Source: Drosophila persimilis
Lineage: Eukaryota > Arthropoda > Insecta > Diptera > Drosophilidae
Length of the DNA: 64,000 nt
NCBI RefSeq assembly: GCF_003286085.1
Contig: NW_020825289.1
Span: forward strand, 6,882,001 to 6,946,000
Direction of reading: 5' to 3'
Below the pieces are notes generated by a model that was given only the letters and a program-made list of their open reading frames with translations, ran no database searches and was not told where the DNA came from. Made by a program: the position numbers and the translations under genes. Within the stretch, counting starts at the first letter, position 1, and each line of letters begins with the position of its first letter. This document shows positions 1 to 12,079 of this stretch, one piece after another.

Positions 1-1037
1 GTCGGGGCATACTTTTTACCAAATGATTGGTTTCATTTGGATCAATTTTCTCCAATTTCGTCATCAGACCCGTTTTAAGGATTTCCTTGGAGGAAATTTT
101 ATGTTTCCTAATTTTTTTTTCTAGCAAATCCCAAACATGCTCTATGGCGTTCAGATCTGGTGACTGCGGCGCCGTTTTTAACTGCTTGCACTGATACAAC
201 AGCCATTCTTGGACCAAAAACGAGGTATTTTTGGGGTCATTGTCTTGTTGAAACAAGAAATTCATCGCTTTAAGACCCAATTTTTCGACACTCGCCATTG
301 AATTGTCAGTCAAAATTTTCTTGTAGATGTGTTTGTCCATCTTGGTCTCAATAAACTCCATTTGCCCAGGTCCAGCTGCTGCTATACACCCCCAAACCAT
401 TACATTTCCACCGCCATGCTTCACTTCATTTCCGATGTGAACAAAAAAAAAAGATTGGAGTTCGCAAAACTTCACTTAAATAAGCCAGATTCTTTTTGGG
501 AGAATGTTATATTTAGTGAGGAGTCTAAATATAATATATTCGGACATGATGGACCATCCAAAGTATGGAGAAAGGATAATCAAGCCATGAAAGAGAAAGA
601 CCTCATCCCAACAGTGAAGCATGGCGGTGGAAATGTAATGGTGTGGGGGTGTATAGCAGCAGCTGGACCTGGGCAAATGGAGTTTATTGAGACCAAGATG
701 GACAAACACATCTACAAGAAAATTTTGACTGACAATTCAATGGCGAGTGTCGAAAAATTGGGTCTTAAAGCGATGAATTTCTTGTTTCAACAAGACAATG
801 ACCCCAAAAATACCTCGTTTTTGGTCCAAGAATGGCTGTTGTATCAGTGCAAGCAGTTAAAAACGGCGCCGCAGTCACCAGATCTGAACGCCATAGAGCA
901 TGTTTGGGATTTGCTAGAAAAAAAAATTAGGAAACATAAAATTTCCTCCAAGGAAATCCTTAAAACGGGTCTGATGACGAAATTGGAGAAAATTGATCCA
1001 AATGAAACCAATCATTTGGTAAAAAGTATGCCCCGAC
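1..1037. repeat. Near-perfect 424-bp inverted repeat with 189-bp spacer
   Basis: Arm 1-424 pairs with arm 614-1037 without any indel: base 1 pairs with 1037 and base 424 with 614, and even a nine-base homopolymer has equal length in both arms. I noticed one substitution (an Asn/His difference when both arms are translated). The spacer 425-613 is single-copy transposase sequence. The left arm may continue beyond the window. Transcribed as part of an intron it would form a long hairpin RNA. Confidence 0.93.
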
Positions 1038-1084
1038 GTCTAAAAGCTGTTATTGAAGCTAAGGGCGGCCCCACCAAATATTGA
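425..1084 (+). pseudogene. Tc1-like transposase, C-terminal part only
   Basis: The open frame from 329 to 1084 is a chimera. Before 424 it reads antisense transposase from the inverted arm; after 424 it is genuine Tc1-like catalytic domain. Visible motifs are VIFSEES (first catalytic position, where the family normally has Asp in FSDES), FQQDNDPKNT (second Asp) and SPDLNAIEHVWD with the final Glu, ending in KGGPTKY. The N-terminal paired-like DNA-binding half is absent. With no N-terminus and Glu in place of the first Asp, I infer that this copy makes no working transposase. Confidence 0.85.
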
Positions 1085-1830
1085 AATCAGAAAAAAATTG
1101 GGGACAATAAGTTTTTTTCGTACAAAATAAAAAGTGTCCGAATAATTGTTGTGCGTAAAAAAGTGGCTTTTTTGATACTTTTAATTTTTTTTGATACGCC
1201 AAAGAAGTTTTTTTTTGTTTTTAGTTTTAAAATTTGTAGTAGTAATATCCATGTTCATAATGAAATAAAATTTTTTTGTCAAACTTAAATACTTTTTAAG
1301 TTATTTATAAAGAAAGTTGACATAGACGAGTGTCCGAATAAATGTTGTGCTGACTGTATATATGTTCAATTAAACGGTGAACTTACCGTAACTCGAACTG
1401 TAACGTAGTCGAACATTTTCGCGGAAATTATATCTAGAGCAACAATGTCTTACATATATCCTTGTCTATCTCGTCCCATCAGCGAACTAGTTCTTTCGTT
1501 GAACCATAGCAGGCAGCTCTATTACATACAAACACATGAAAGTAAATGTGTATGCATGTATTTATCATTACTAACGCTTCTCTTTCGCTCTTTCTTTTGC
1601 TGCTCGTTATTCATTACTGCTTTCCTCCCATCTCCACACCACTCCGCTCGTCTCTTTCTTTTGTTAATGCTCATAATTACAATCCGTTTCGCGGCCATGC
1701 GTTCAAAAATGATTTGAAAGCTGCCAGAAATCCGGTAGCGGCAGGGAAGGGGTAGGGTAAAAGCTGAAGATCGGCTAGAAATTTGGGAGAAAAGAAAAGA
1801 AAAAATCTTAATACATGTCTCTTTTTTCAG

Positions 1831-4729
1831 GGCAAAGTCTACCTATTCGACAAAGTCTTCAAGCCGAATGCCTCCCAGGAGAAGGTTTACAACGAGGCGG
1901 CCAAGTCCATTGTCACGGACGTCCTGGCCGGCTACAATGGAACGATATTCGCCTATGGCCAGACCTCGTCCGGCAAGACGCACACAATGGAGGGCGTCAT
2001 TGGCGACTCGGCGAAGCAGGGCATTATTCCCCGCATTGTCAATGATATCTTCAATCACATCTATGCCATGGAAGTGAATCTGGAGTTCCACATAAAGGTC
2101 TCGTACTATGAGATCTATATGGACAAGATCCGAGATCTGCTGGACGTGTCCAAGGTGAACCTGAGCGTGCACGAGGACAAAAATCGAGTGCCCTATGTGA
2201 AGGGTGCCACGGAGCGGTTCGTCTCCTCGCCAGAGGATGTATTTGAGGTGATCGAAGAGGGAAAATCGAATCGTCATATTGCCGTTACAAGTGAGTGGTC
2301 GAAATGGGCTTGTGCTTGGGGTTTACTGAAATGATCCATTCTTTGCAGACATGAACGAGCACTCCTCTCGATCGCACTCAGTTTTTCTGATCAACGTGAA
2401 ACAGGAGAATCTGGAGAACCAGAAGAAACTATCGGGTAAACTATATCTGGTCGATTTAGCCGGTTCCGAGAAGGTTTCCAAGACAGGAGCAGAGGGAACG
2501 GTGCTCGACGAGGCGAAGAACATCAACAAGTCGCTGTCGGCGCTGGGCAACGTGATCTCAGCGCTGGCGGATGGCAACAAAACGCACATACCCTATCGCG
2601 ACTCGAAGCTGACGCGCATCCTGCAGGAGTCGCTGGGAGGCAACGCACGCACAACCATTGTCATCTGCTGCTCTCCGGCCAGCTTCAATGAGTCCGAGAC
2701 GAAGTCCACGCTGGACTTTGGCCGGCGCGCCAAGACAGTAAAGAATGTGGTCTGTGTGAACGAGGAGCTCACCGCCGAAGAGTGGAAACGACGCTACGAA
2801 AAGGAGAAAGAGAAGAACGGTCGCCTCAAGGGCAAGGTGGAGAAGCTGGAGATAGAGCTGGCTCGTTGGCGGGCGGGAGAGACAGTCAAGGCCGAGGAAC
2901 AAATCAACATGGAAGATCTCATGGAGGCCAGCACGCCCAATCTGGAGGTGGAGGCAGCACAGCAGAAGGCTGCGGAGGCGGCCAGTGCCGCTCAGAGGAC
3001 GGCCCTGGCCAATATGTCCGCTTCGGTGGCTGCCGACGAACGGGCCCGCCTGGCCACGGAGTGTGAACGTCTCTACCAGCAGCTGGACGACAAGGATGAG
3101 GAGATTAACCAGCAGAGCCAGTATGCCGAGCAGATGAAGGAGCAGGTCATGGAGCAGGAAGAGCTGATAGCCAATGCCCGGCGGGAGTATGAAGCTTTGC
3201 AGTCAGAGATGGCACGCATCCAGCAGGAGAACGAGTCTGCCAAGGAAGAGGTTAAGGAAGTGCTGCAGGCGCTGGAGGAGCTGGCTGTCAATTATGATCA
3301 GAAGTCGCAGGAAATCGACAACAAGAACAAGGACATCGATGCCCTCAACGAAGAACTGCAGCAAAAGCAGACTGTGTTCAATGCCACGTCCACAGAGTTG
3401 CAGCAGCTCAAGGACATGTCCTCGCACCAGAAGAAGCGCATCACTGAGATGCTGACCAACCTGCTGCGCGATCTCGGTGAAGTGGGCCAGGCCATAGCCC
3501 CCGGAGACTCCGCCATCGATCTCAAGATGAGCACCCTAGCCGGCACAGATGCCACCAAAGTGGAGGAGGACTTCACCATGGCCCGCCTGTACATCAGCAA
3601 GATGAAGACTGAGGCGAAAAACATTGCTCAGCGCTGCGCCAACATGGAGGCCCAGCAGTCGGACTCCAACAAGAAGATATTCGAGTACGAGAAGGATCTG
3701 GGAGAGTACCGTCTGCTCATCTCGCAGCACGAGGCGCGCATGAAGTCGCTACAAGAGTCGATGCGGGAGGCGGAGAACAAGAAGAGGACTCTCGAGGAGC
3801 AGATCGATTCCCTGCGCGAGGAGTGCGCCAAGCTGAAGGCTGCCGAACACGTGTCCGCCGTCAATGCCGAGGAGAAGCAGCGCGCCGAGGAGCTGCGCTC
3901 CATGTTCGACTCGCAAATGGACGAGCTGCGTGAGGCCCACACCAAGCAGGTGTCCGAGCTGCGGGACGAGATTTCCGCCAAGCAGCACGAAATGAACGAG
4001 ATGAAGGATGTGCACCAGAAGCTGCTGCTGGCCCACCAACAAATGACCGCCGACTACGAGAAGGTCAAACAGGAGGAGGCCCAGAAATCCAACGAACTAC
4101 AGAACATGATTCTCACCAGCGAGCGACGGGAACAGGCGCGCAAAGACCTCAAGGGCCTCGAAGACACCGTGGCCAAGGAACTGCAGACGCTGCACAATCT
4201 CCGCAAGCTCTTCGTTCAGGATTTACAGGTAATGGTGCCCCATACTTAATGTTTCTTTCAATTAAAAAACTGATCTTTCCCACATTTTGTTTAATAGCAA
4301 CGAATCCGAAAAAATGTGGTCAACGAGGAGAGCGAGGAGGATGGCGGATCGTTAGCGCAGAAGCAGAAGATCTCCTTCCTGGAGAACAACCTCGATCAGT
4401 TGACCAAGGTGCACAAACAGCTGGTGCGCGACAACGCTGACCTGCGCTGTGAGCTGCCCAAGCTGGAGAAGCGTCTACGCACGACAATGGAAAGGGTGAA
4501 GGCCCTGGAGACGGCGCTAAAGGAGGCAAAGGAGGGTGCTATGAGGGATCGCAAACGCTACCAGTACGAGGTGGATCGCATCAAGGAAGCGGTACGTCAG
4601 AAGCATCTAGGACGGCGGGGACCGCAGGCACAAATCGCCAAGCCCATTAGAGCGGGACAGGGCGCCATTGCCATACGAGGCGGTGGCGCTGTCGGCGGAG
4701 CTCCATTGCAGACCCCCACCAACTCCTAG
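1831..4729 (+). CDS. Khc: Kinesin heavy chain (kinesin-1), 5' exon missing
   Basis: Microtubule plus-end-directed motor for axonal, mitochondrial and oocyte cargo transport. Exons read as 1831-2290, 2349-4228 and 4298-4729, giving 923 residues. The fly protein is about 975, so roughly 50 N-terminal residues lie upstream of the window. The motor domain shows the P-loop GQTSSGKT, switch I NEHSSRSH and switch [10 protein letters not shown], followed by the neck, a long heptad-rich coiled-coil stalk, and the tail with the autoinhibitory QIAKPIR motif near the C-terminus. The first exon here begins in phase 0 at GKVYLFDKV after a TTTTTTCAG acceptor. Its 3' end faces the PRMT5 gene. Family identity is near certain; the symbol is by recognition of the sequence. 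Confidence 0.97.
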
Positions 4730-5045
4730 ATTCACACACACCACCACGCACCCCGTCGCCGCCCAGTCCATCTCCGCTTTAAACTAAAAACTAAATGGAT
4801 TGATTACGTTATACATACTTAAAATAATTGATAATTGCCTTCGCTTAAAGAGATGTCGTTTCGCGATCATGTGCAGCGCTTTAAATATATATATATATAC
4901 ATAAAAATATAATATAAATAATTGAATGAGTGGAAAACGGAAAATAATAACTAAATTTTACAAAAGCAAACAAAAACCCACAGATATTTAAGGACATCTA
5001 TTGTACGTTTAAGAATATTTATAAACTTTTCAAAACATAAAACTA

Positions 5046-5051
5046 AATAAA
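5046..5051 (+). terminator. Khc poly(A) signal
   Basis: AATAAA about 315 bp after the Khc stop, in AT-rich 3' UTR. The opposing gene's signal lies only about 75 bp further on. Confidence 0.6.
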
Positions 5052-5125
5052 AGTCGCAGACAAATTAATTACAGAGTTGAAATTTATATTCCTTTTAGCT
5101 AATTATTTATAATATTGTTTATATT

Positions 5126-5131
5126 TTTATT
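5126..5131 (-). terminator. csul poly(A) signal
   Basis: AATAAA on the minus strand, only about 30 bp past the PRMT5 stop at 5162, implying a very short 3' UTR. Confidence 0.55.
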
Positions 5132-5161
5132 GGTGGTCAATTCTCGAAAGATTGAATGTAA

Positions 5162-7292
5162 CTAAAGTCGTATGTGGTAGCCACTTCCACCCGCGTTGTG
5201 ATGCTCCCAGACCTCTCGTGTGCTCACCTGCCACTCGTACCACACCTTGTCCGCATCGACGCAGCGCCAGAACTTGACTGAGATTGTCTGTCCCTCCTTG
5301 AGGGTCCTCGGATGCTGCAAGAACACGATTAGAACGATTAACCATTATGATCAATGAAAAGCCGGGACCGAACGCCATCACTTACTGTCGGAAAGAACAT
5401 GGGAAACCACGAGAACATGCCGGGCGTGTGGGTCAGTGGGTTGATGCTCAGGTGGATATCCTTATAAAGCATTGTATCAAAATAGCCACCAATGCCATGT
5501 AGCACGCAGTCTTTTTGGACAGTAAAAGAGATCTCCTTGCAGCGTGTATTGTCAATAGTCGCCTCACGATTCGGATGTGAGAATTCAAACAGAGCTTGGG
5601 GATTGTCAATGTGATAAACGTTTTTGAGGAGTGATACATAACCATAGTCGAAGGCTGGAACGATGGTGTCCATCTGGCTGACATTCTGATGCAGCACTGC
5701 TGACATGATTGGATTGATGTACGACGTTGACTTGTAGGGTATGCTTATGCCATCCGTTTTGAGCAGCTTCAATGCGCCGTCAAGGCACTCTGGCGACAGT
5801 TCGTTATCCCCAAACGAGCCAAGCAGCTCGGAGACGAGAATATCAGCCTGCTCTGGAGGTGAAAAGTCGCGCATGTCCTTGGAGAATATGTGCACATCTA
5901 AATTATAATTAGAATCAGGATAACTCATATCCGTTTTTCACTCTCTGCTGCTTACCTTTGTCTTCCCAAAGAGTATCTACCATATGGGAGAGGGTGCGAA
6001 TGGCATTGGAATTCTTTTCGATGATGTAGAGTCGCACCTGACGCTTTGTCAATTCCGCGGCATTAAAGATGGCCCTCGCTAAAGGACCACGTCCCCCACC
6101 CAGCAACATCACTACGGTCTGGAGATTGAATGTCAGGGATTAGCTGGAATCTGAGCCCAATTGAAGACTAGTTTCCTTACCAGCTTGTTCGGCGCGTCTA
6201 TGTCGCTCACTCGATCAATCAGAGCCGCTTTTACCGCGTTCTGGTAGATTTTATACTTCACTGGATCCGACTCGAACACCTCGTATGTATAGCTATCCAG
6301 ATTATCGAAGAGAGGTTGCAGTGGAATCTCCAGAACGTTTTCATAACTAATTGGCAAAGGGTTAGTGTGCGGATGAAAGATTCTGCTCTGCTCCACAGAC
6401 ACTTACCTATTAAGAATGTGGCTGTCGTTGTGGTCACTGGCGAGTTTCCGCAAATAATCGGCGTACTGGGAAATAGACAGGTCATTCGGATTGGCGGAGA
6501 TTATTATATTGGCCCGTGCCGAGAGAAAGTGGCCTATGACTATCTGCCACTGCTTCTGCAGAACATAGTAGTTGGCTTTGTTTCGGATGAACAGAGAGGA
6601 TGGAATGATAATGGCTTCGATGGGCTCGCCTAGCCACCGGCGAACCGTCTCCTTACTGGGACGATTCAAGTCATTCAGCTCAATTACAACTTTCACTTTG
6701 CTGTTGTGCTTGACGGCAAAGCGCAGGCTATTCCACCAAGTCCATGGATCTTTCGCCTCCGCCTCGGCTATTTCTGCATCGGTGACGTCTTTGCGGTGCT
6801 CGAAGCTACCTATCTCTGGGTTGCTGATTGGTACTTGTATAAACCAGTTGCCTAAATGGAAATTAAACATATACATTTTTAATTGGATTCGTTTTACGGC
6901 AGTTTACACGCATAACCTTTCGTTTTGGCCCTTACGATCTCGGCCAAGTTGTCGATATTTGGTCCCCGCAGTCGCTTCATCATGCTACCAACATTCTGCA
7001 AATGCTCCGCCCATGCTACATCTCGAAGGAGAATCTGTTTGGCATGCTCGCGTAACTTGGGGTTCGGGGAATCGACATCCACATCGGACAGCAAGAAAAT
7101 CATCTTCGAGTTCCAGTCGACAGCGTTCAGCAATGTGCCCGGGTATGTGGGGTCCGTCTCATATGGGTCCAGCGGGACCATATTAGCATTGATCGATGTG
7201 GCCACCACATTGTAGTTGTTAGCATTAGCGTGTTGTATCAGTTTTGGTATACTGTTCGTGCTCTCATGCAGAAGGCAAACGTATAATTTCAT
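5162..7292 (-). CDS. csul: PRMT5 protein arginine methyltransferase (capsuleen)
   Basis: Type II methyltransferase that makes symmetric dimethylarginine on Sm and Piwi-class proteins, working in the methylosome with a WD-repeat partner. Six exons (minus, in order): 7292-6917, 6851-6407, 6346-6181, 6118-5956, 5897-5386, 5314-5162; 604 residues, close to the usual 610-640. Seen: N-terminal TIM-barrel region, YEVFESDP (with the PRMT5-specific Phe), SAM-binding [10 protein letters not shown], the double-Glu loop [19 protein letters not shown], and a C-terminal beta-barrel ending WYEWQVS...HIRL. I chose Met at 7292 (MKLYVCLL), where family similarity seems to begin; an in-frame ATG at 7325 would add 11 residues. 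Convergent with Khc, divergent from the CCDC93 homologue. Confidence 0.95.
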
Positions 7293-7715
7293 TTTAAAAA
7301 TATGAGTCGTCAAAAACGCGGTCACCGGCTTGATTGAACGAACTTAACCTTCTTAGCCCCCTCGAATTAAACAGGTGAACAGCTTGAGTTAAGCCGCGGA
7401 AAATAATACTGTATGTACATATTACTGGTAGGTCAAATATCTTTCACCTGAACTTCGCTTCAATTCTTCAAGATTTAAAATTTTCGTGGAGTGAATTTTT
7501 AATTGTGGTTGACAACGGGCTAATCGTTCTCTGTCCTTAATTTAATAGTGCTGCCACACAGTTTTTGAGACCAGGCTACCATACCGTTCGATAATATGTT
7601 GATATTTTGTTTTCTAATTTGTTGCTGATAATTCGCTTGTTTTCTTATTTGTGGGTGGAGCTTTGCCTCGTTTGGCATACTTGAAGTACCTTGGCACCAG
7701 TCAGCTGAACGCTTC
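7293..7715. promoter_or_regulatory. Shared intergenic promoter region between csul and CCDC93 homologue
   Basis: The 423 bp between two divergent start codons must hold both 5' UTRs and promoters. I see no TATA box or named core motif I would stake a position on; the region is AT-rich. Confidence 0.5.
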
Positions 7716-9849
7716 ATGGCGAACCGTGATGTATTCTCCAAAATCCTGCCAAATGTCAAGTTGGCCACTCGATACGATGAAGACGGACGCGAAGTTCAGG
7801 TAACTACATCTGAGCCAGCTGAAATGCCTCTTAGTAATGGCCGTTCTTGTTCTTTAGGTGGAGAGTCGCGAGGACTCGGATGCGACAGCAAAGCAGCAGG
7901 ACACTTTCGACATTCTAGTGGACGCCGGCTACTATCGGGCCCGCATCAAAGGCCTGTCCGCCTTCGACAAGGTTGTGGGCGGCATGACTTGGTGCATCGA
8001 ATGCGCCGACTATGACGTGGACGTGGATCTGCTCTTCCACGAAAGTCTATCGATTGGCCAAAAAATGTAAAATTAACCCTTCGAATTTCTTGGAAAAGAA
8101 TTTGATCCATCTTATATATCTGCAGAGCTCTCGTGGAAAAGATTGTTTCGGTTCTGATCGATATGAAGTGTCCACATAGCTTGGAGCCGCATCAAGTGCA
8201 GGGTCTGGAGTTTTTAGCCATTCATCCCGTCATCCAGTGGCTAGTGAAGACTTCGGTAAGTAGCTTTTCCACCGATGTATGCATATAAATAGAGAAAACC
8301 TCTTTGCAGGTGGAAAACCGAGCTGTGCGTGGACACCGCTTGAAGAAATTTGCCATTGGGGAGTTCCACAATCATTATCAGTATAAAAGCGACAAAGACA
8401 ATCTGACCAAAATACGTCTTGCCTCTGCCAATATAAAGACGATTCAGGATCTCTACAGCCCATTTAGGATGTACCAACGCCAGGAAACAGCTGAAGATGA
8501 TGAAGTGTCGCGGGTGCGCATGACGCTACTTGAGTACGGAGATCCAGGGCCGACGTTCAAGGCAAGCGCAGGCCGCAAGGCAGGGTTGGTCCCCGACGAG
8601 GCAGATGAGGTGAGAACAAATAAATTCTTTTAAAATGCCTAAAAAAAAACTACGAGAATGTTTTCTTTAGTCACTTGTTCTGGAGCAGTACCTTCGTACC
8701 CTATCGCTGGCTAAAGCAGACTTGAAGGGCACTCAGAAACGTATAGATCTCGATCCCACTGTGCGGCATGCACTACAGCTGCACTATGCGGAATTTAAGC
8801 TGGAAATGGAAACCGATACGCAGGAACTGAAGACACAAAATCAACAGAAACGCCTAGAGGCAGCCAAAATTGCGTTGGAGCATAAGGTGAAACGCTTCTG
8901 CAAAGAGAATGAGCAACTTGAAGAGGCGGAAAAGGAGCAGAGCCAGAAAACCGAAGAAAAGGAAGAGCAGCTGAAGACCCTCAAAGCTGAACTAAAGACT
9001 CACAAAGAAACGGAAGAGAGTGCGGACTCAAAGTGAGTTCGAAACTGTTAGATGGATTTTGATAAATGATGTTACATGATTATCTCTCTAGGCTGCTGGA
9101 AAAGGTAAAGACTCTGTTGAGGCAGCACGATGAGCTAAAAAAGAGTGAGGCGGAATTCAAGGAGTCCTGTCGGACGGATTTGGCCAACCTACAGCAACAG
9201 ATTGAGTAAGATTGAAACTTTTAAAGTATAAAGTAGCCTAAATCATACATTCTACTGCAGTGAATTGGAAGCCTTTAGTGCCCAGGATGCGGAAGCTCAG
9301 GCAGCTGCCTTGGCAGGGGAAGAAAAGCGGCTCAAGGATCTGCGACTGAAGGTGGCCAAACGAAATCGCGGCATTGTGGCCATTGAACGGAAGCTGGACG
9401 CGATACCCGATCGCACAGAGCTGGCCCAGTACCAGCGACGCTTCCACGAACTCTACAACGAAATGAGTGGCAAGCACTTGGAAACAAAGCAATATTATAT
9501 ACTGTACAATACGCTGAACGACAAAAAGCGCTACCTGGAGAAGGAGCTGACGATGCTGAACTCCGTCTGCGAGGCCTACAACGAGGGCATGATGAGTCCC
9601 CATGGACGTGAGGACTTCATACGGCAGTTCGAGACGATTGTGGATGGAGTGAAGAGTGCCCAGGACAAGGTGCGTCACAAGTACAACGAGGAGCGTATGC
9701 GACGAGACGAGCTGAATGAGGAATTGCAATCCCTGCTCGAACTCCAACGCCAGTATGCCTCGGCCGTCAAGCAACTCACCCGCGAGTGCCAGCGATGCGA
9801 GCAACTGCAGCAGCACCTCAAGTCAATTAAAAGTAGGACACAGTCCTAG
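7716..9849 (+). CDS. CCDC93: CCDC93 homologue (CCC/Commander complex subunit)
   Basis: In other animals CCDC93 pairs with CCDC22 and COMMD proteins in the complex that helps retriever and WASH recycle endosomal cargo. Seven exons: 7716-7799, 7858-8066, 8126-8255, 8310-8609, 8671-9032, 9092-9205, 9261-9849; 595 residues (human about 630). The N-terminal calponin-homology-like region shows [40 protein letters not shown] and HPVIQWLVK. The remainder is long coiled coil with the conserved [15 protein letters not shown] near the C-terminus. Assigned from resemblance across the whole length; the fly gene name is not known to me, so the vertebrate symbol is used. Confidence 0.92.
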
Positions 9850-9942
9850 CCCCGCAATATGACATTTAATTAATTGGTTAATCCTCCGCGAGAGCGGACT
9901 ATCCTCGAGGGGCCCTCGCAAAATTACTTAGTAAATTTGTTC

Positions 9943-9948
9943 AATAAA
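9943..9948 (+). terminator. Poly(A) signal of CCDC93 homologue
   Basis: AATAAA about 95 bp after the stop codon. Confidence 0.6.
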
Positions 9949-10874
9949 TTATCTCCCCGTAATTGTGGTGCAAGTTTCCGAGAATTTGTTTTTGACTGAG
10001 TGGAGCCCAAGGATTCCCCTAGAGGGGATCAAGTGTACACGCCCCAATGATGCCCATTTGTCATGCTTAACTTTAACCTTTGGCAGTGCAGTTTCACATT
10101 TCCCAGAGACCCACGATTATAGTATAAGCGTATATTCGTGTATTTATGGAATTTCTGCCCCTATTGCTGCTTCTGCTGGTCGCTGGGTTCGCAGCATTTT
10201 AAATCCATATAGTGGAAGAGATAAAGCATCTGGCATGCACCAAAATACATTTGCATATTTACAGAGAAAGCAATTCAAATTGCCACCACAAGCTCTCTTC
10301 ATTCCATTCAATTTGATTCTCCAATTAAGATGCGGACCGCTTACTGCCACGAACCGCAATCAGAGCCACTTCATGGGGGCAGAAGCACGGCGCAGGGAGC
10401 TCGGATCCCGGAGAAGCATGCCCCAGCTGACGGTGTTTTCTGTTAATTAATGTCCTTGCACCTTAACATTGAATTCAAGCTGAGCAATTGCAATTACACT
10501 TTATTGCGTGGCAATCAATTCCATTCAACAAGTGACATTGAGACAGAGACATACTTTCTTCCACCTCCTGGCTGCCAGCACTTCCTCAGATGGCTCCGCT
10601 TGTCCAGCCACCGAGGAAACCTTCGGCCAGTGTCAATGATAAATTTTTAGCATACATATAAGAAATATTTAAAGGGAGCCTTGGTGCTGGATTGAGCCAT
10701 GTGCAGGGACTCAATAGAGTCCTTCACAGACAGTTGAACTACACCAATCGGCTGGCTCCTGGCTTCCATTGTGATAGTGAGGTCTGCCGCGCCGTTTTGC
10801 CTCCTCTAAATACCTCCGCTTTTCCTTATCACACTGTGAACACACTCGCGCATACAGCACCTACAAACATACAT

Positions 10875-10877
10875 TCA

Positions 10878-10908
<31 letters not shown>
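10875..10908. repeat. CATA microsatellite
   Basis: About eight CATA units followed by TATATG-rich sequence to about 10935. Confidence 0.9.
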
Positions 10909-10910
<2 letters not shown>

Positions 10911-12036
10911 GTATATATATATGTACATATATACGACACGTATACTCATCGAGCAACCAGCCAGCCATGTCGAAGAGTTGGGTATCTCTGGTGGAGGTGG
11001 AGGTCGTAGTTCCATGACTTTTCCCTCGGTAAAAGTGAAAGGAACAGGCCATAGGGGGAGCGGGCGAACAAGGGACGATCCCGCGTTTCCTCATTTATAT
11101 TTGCTTTGGCTGTTTCCCCAAACCAAACCAAACAGGCACGCACACATGCAGCACAAAGGCTGAAAGGGATGGAGAAGAAAAGAGATAGAGAGTAATGCTA
11201 AAAAGATAGCGAGGAACGGAACACACATACGAGAACGAGTATAAGCCTTGACAAGAGTCAATCAGCATATTTGCTCGATGGAGGGAGCATGCCAAGCGGA
11301 TAATCGATTCGAAATGTGTTTGAATAACAAATTACTGGAAATTGTGAATGCGAAAGTCATTGTAGCACATACATACATACATTTGTATACGAGAATACGG
11401 GTATAGAAACGTATGAGCGTGTGTGGACCCATCCTTTTCGGGTGAGAATTAAATGTATGCATCTGAGAAGTCAAAGCCGCCAGATTTTGCTGGCAACGTC
11501 TCCATCCTGACAGGCGACAAAGCTATGGCGGCACGTATGCTTATGGGACAAGGTCTGGATGTCTGCCCTGTTAACCACTTGTTGGCCTGTTGGTGACTGA
11601 ACTTTTATCTCGAACTATTGAACTTTGGGGCACAAACAATGAACTGCCTTATTGTCAGAAAGAATGCCGTGTGGAACGTGGGGGTGGCTGTAGTTATCTC
11701 CCCCTATATCTGGATGGAAAAAGCAATAATACCCATCCACAGATGTTATTCCTTTGAGGAGGGGGAACGGGAAGGCTTAGCCACATGATGTGCGCAGAAC
11801 TATAATTTTATTTCTGTGCTATTTAAATAATCACCCAAAATCGGTCAGAGTCGAAAGTTGGGGTTCGATTTGGTCAAGTGTCAGTGCACCTTTGGTAAAC
11901 AAAGAGAGTGCCCTCTGGCTCTGGCGTGCATGCATCCTTCAGACATCTACACGACAACATACGCCGCAGACAAGTTTAAATCAAGCCACAGTAAAACATG
12001 CATTAATCAACTTCAGCAATGAACCAAGTTGCCCCC

Positions 12037-12079
12037 AGGACTAGGACTAGGAGCAGGACCAGGACCAGAACCCGACCCT
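12037..12079. repeat. Degenerate GGACCA/GGACTA hexamer repeat
   Basis: About seven imperfect six-base units grading from GGACTA to GGACCA to CCCGAC. Confidence 0.75.

Larger units (their letters stand above)
1..1356 (+). mobile_element. Tc1-like DNA transposon, rearranged and cut by the window edge
   Basis: A Tc1/mariner-superfamily element. The right end is read as ...GCTGACTG at 1356 followed by TA, the expected target dinucleotide. A 22-bp motif (AGTGTCCGAATAA/TTGTTGTGC type) occurs at the terminus (1329-1350) and again inside at 1133-1154 with one mismatch, the direct-repeat-within-inverted-repeat arrangement of some Tc1 relatives. The left part is not the normal 5' half: bases 1-424 are an inverted copy of 614-1037, so the element folds back on itself, and the left terminus lies outside the window. 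The next Khc exon at 1831 starts in mid-motor-domain, so the insertion must be within an upstream Khc intron. Confidence 0.9.

Noticed and set aside
476-709. Minus-strand 77-codon frame overlapping the transposon
   Set aside because: It is the antisense of the transposase, readable in both orientations because of the inverted arms.
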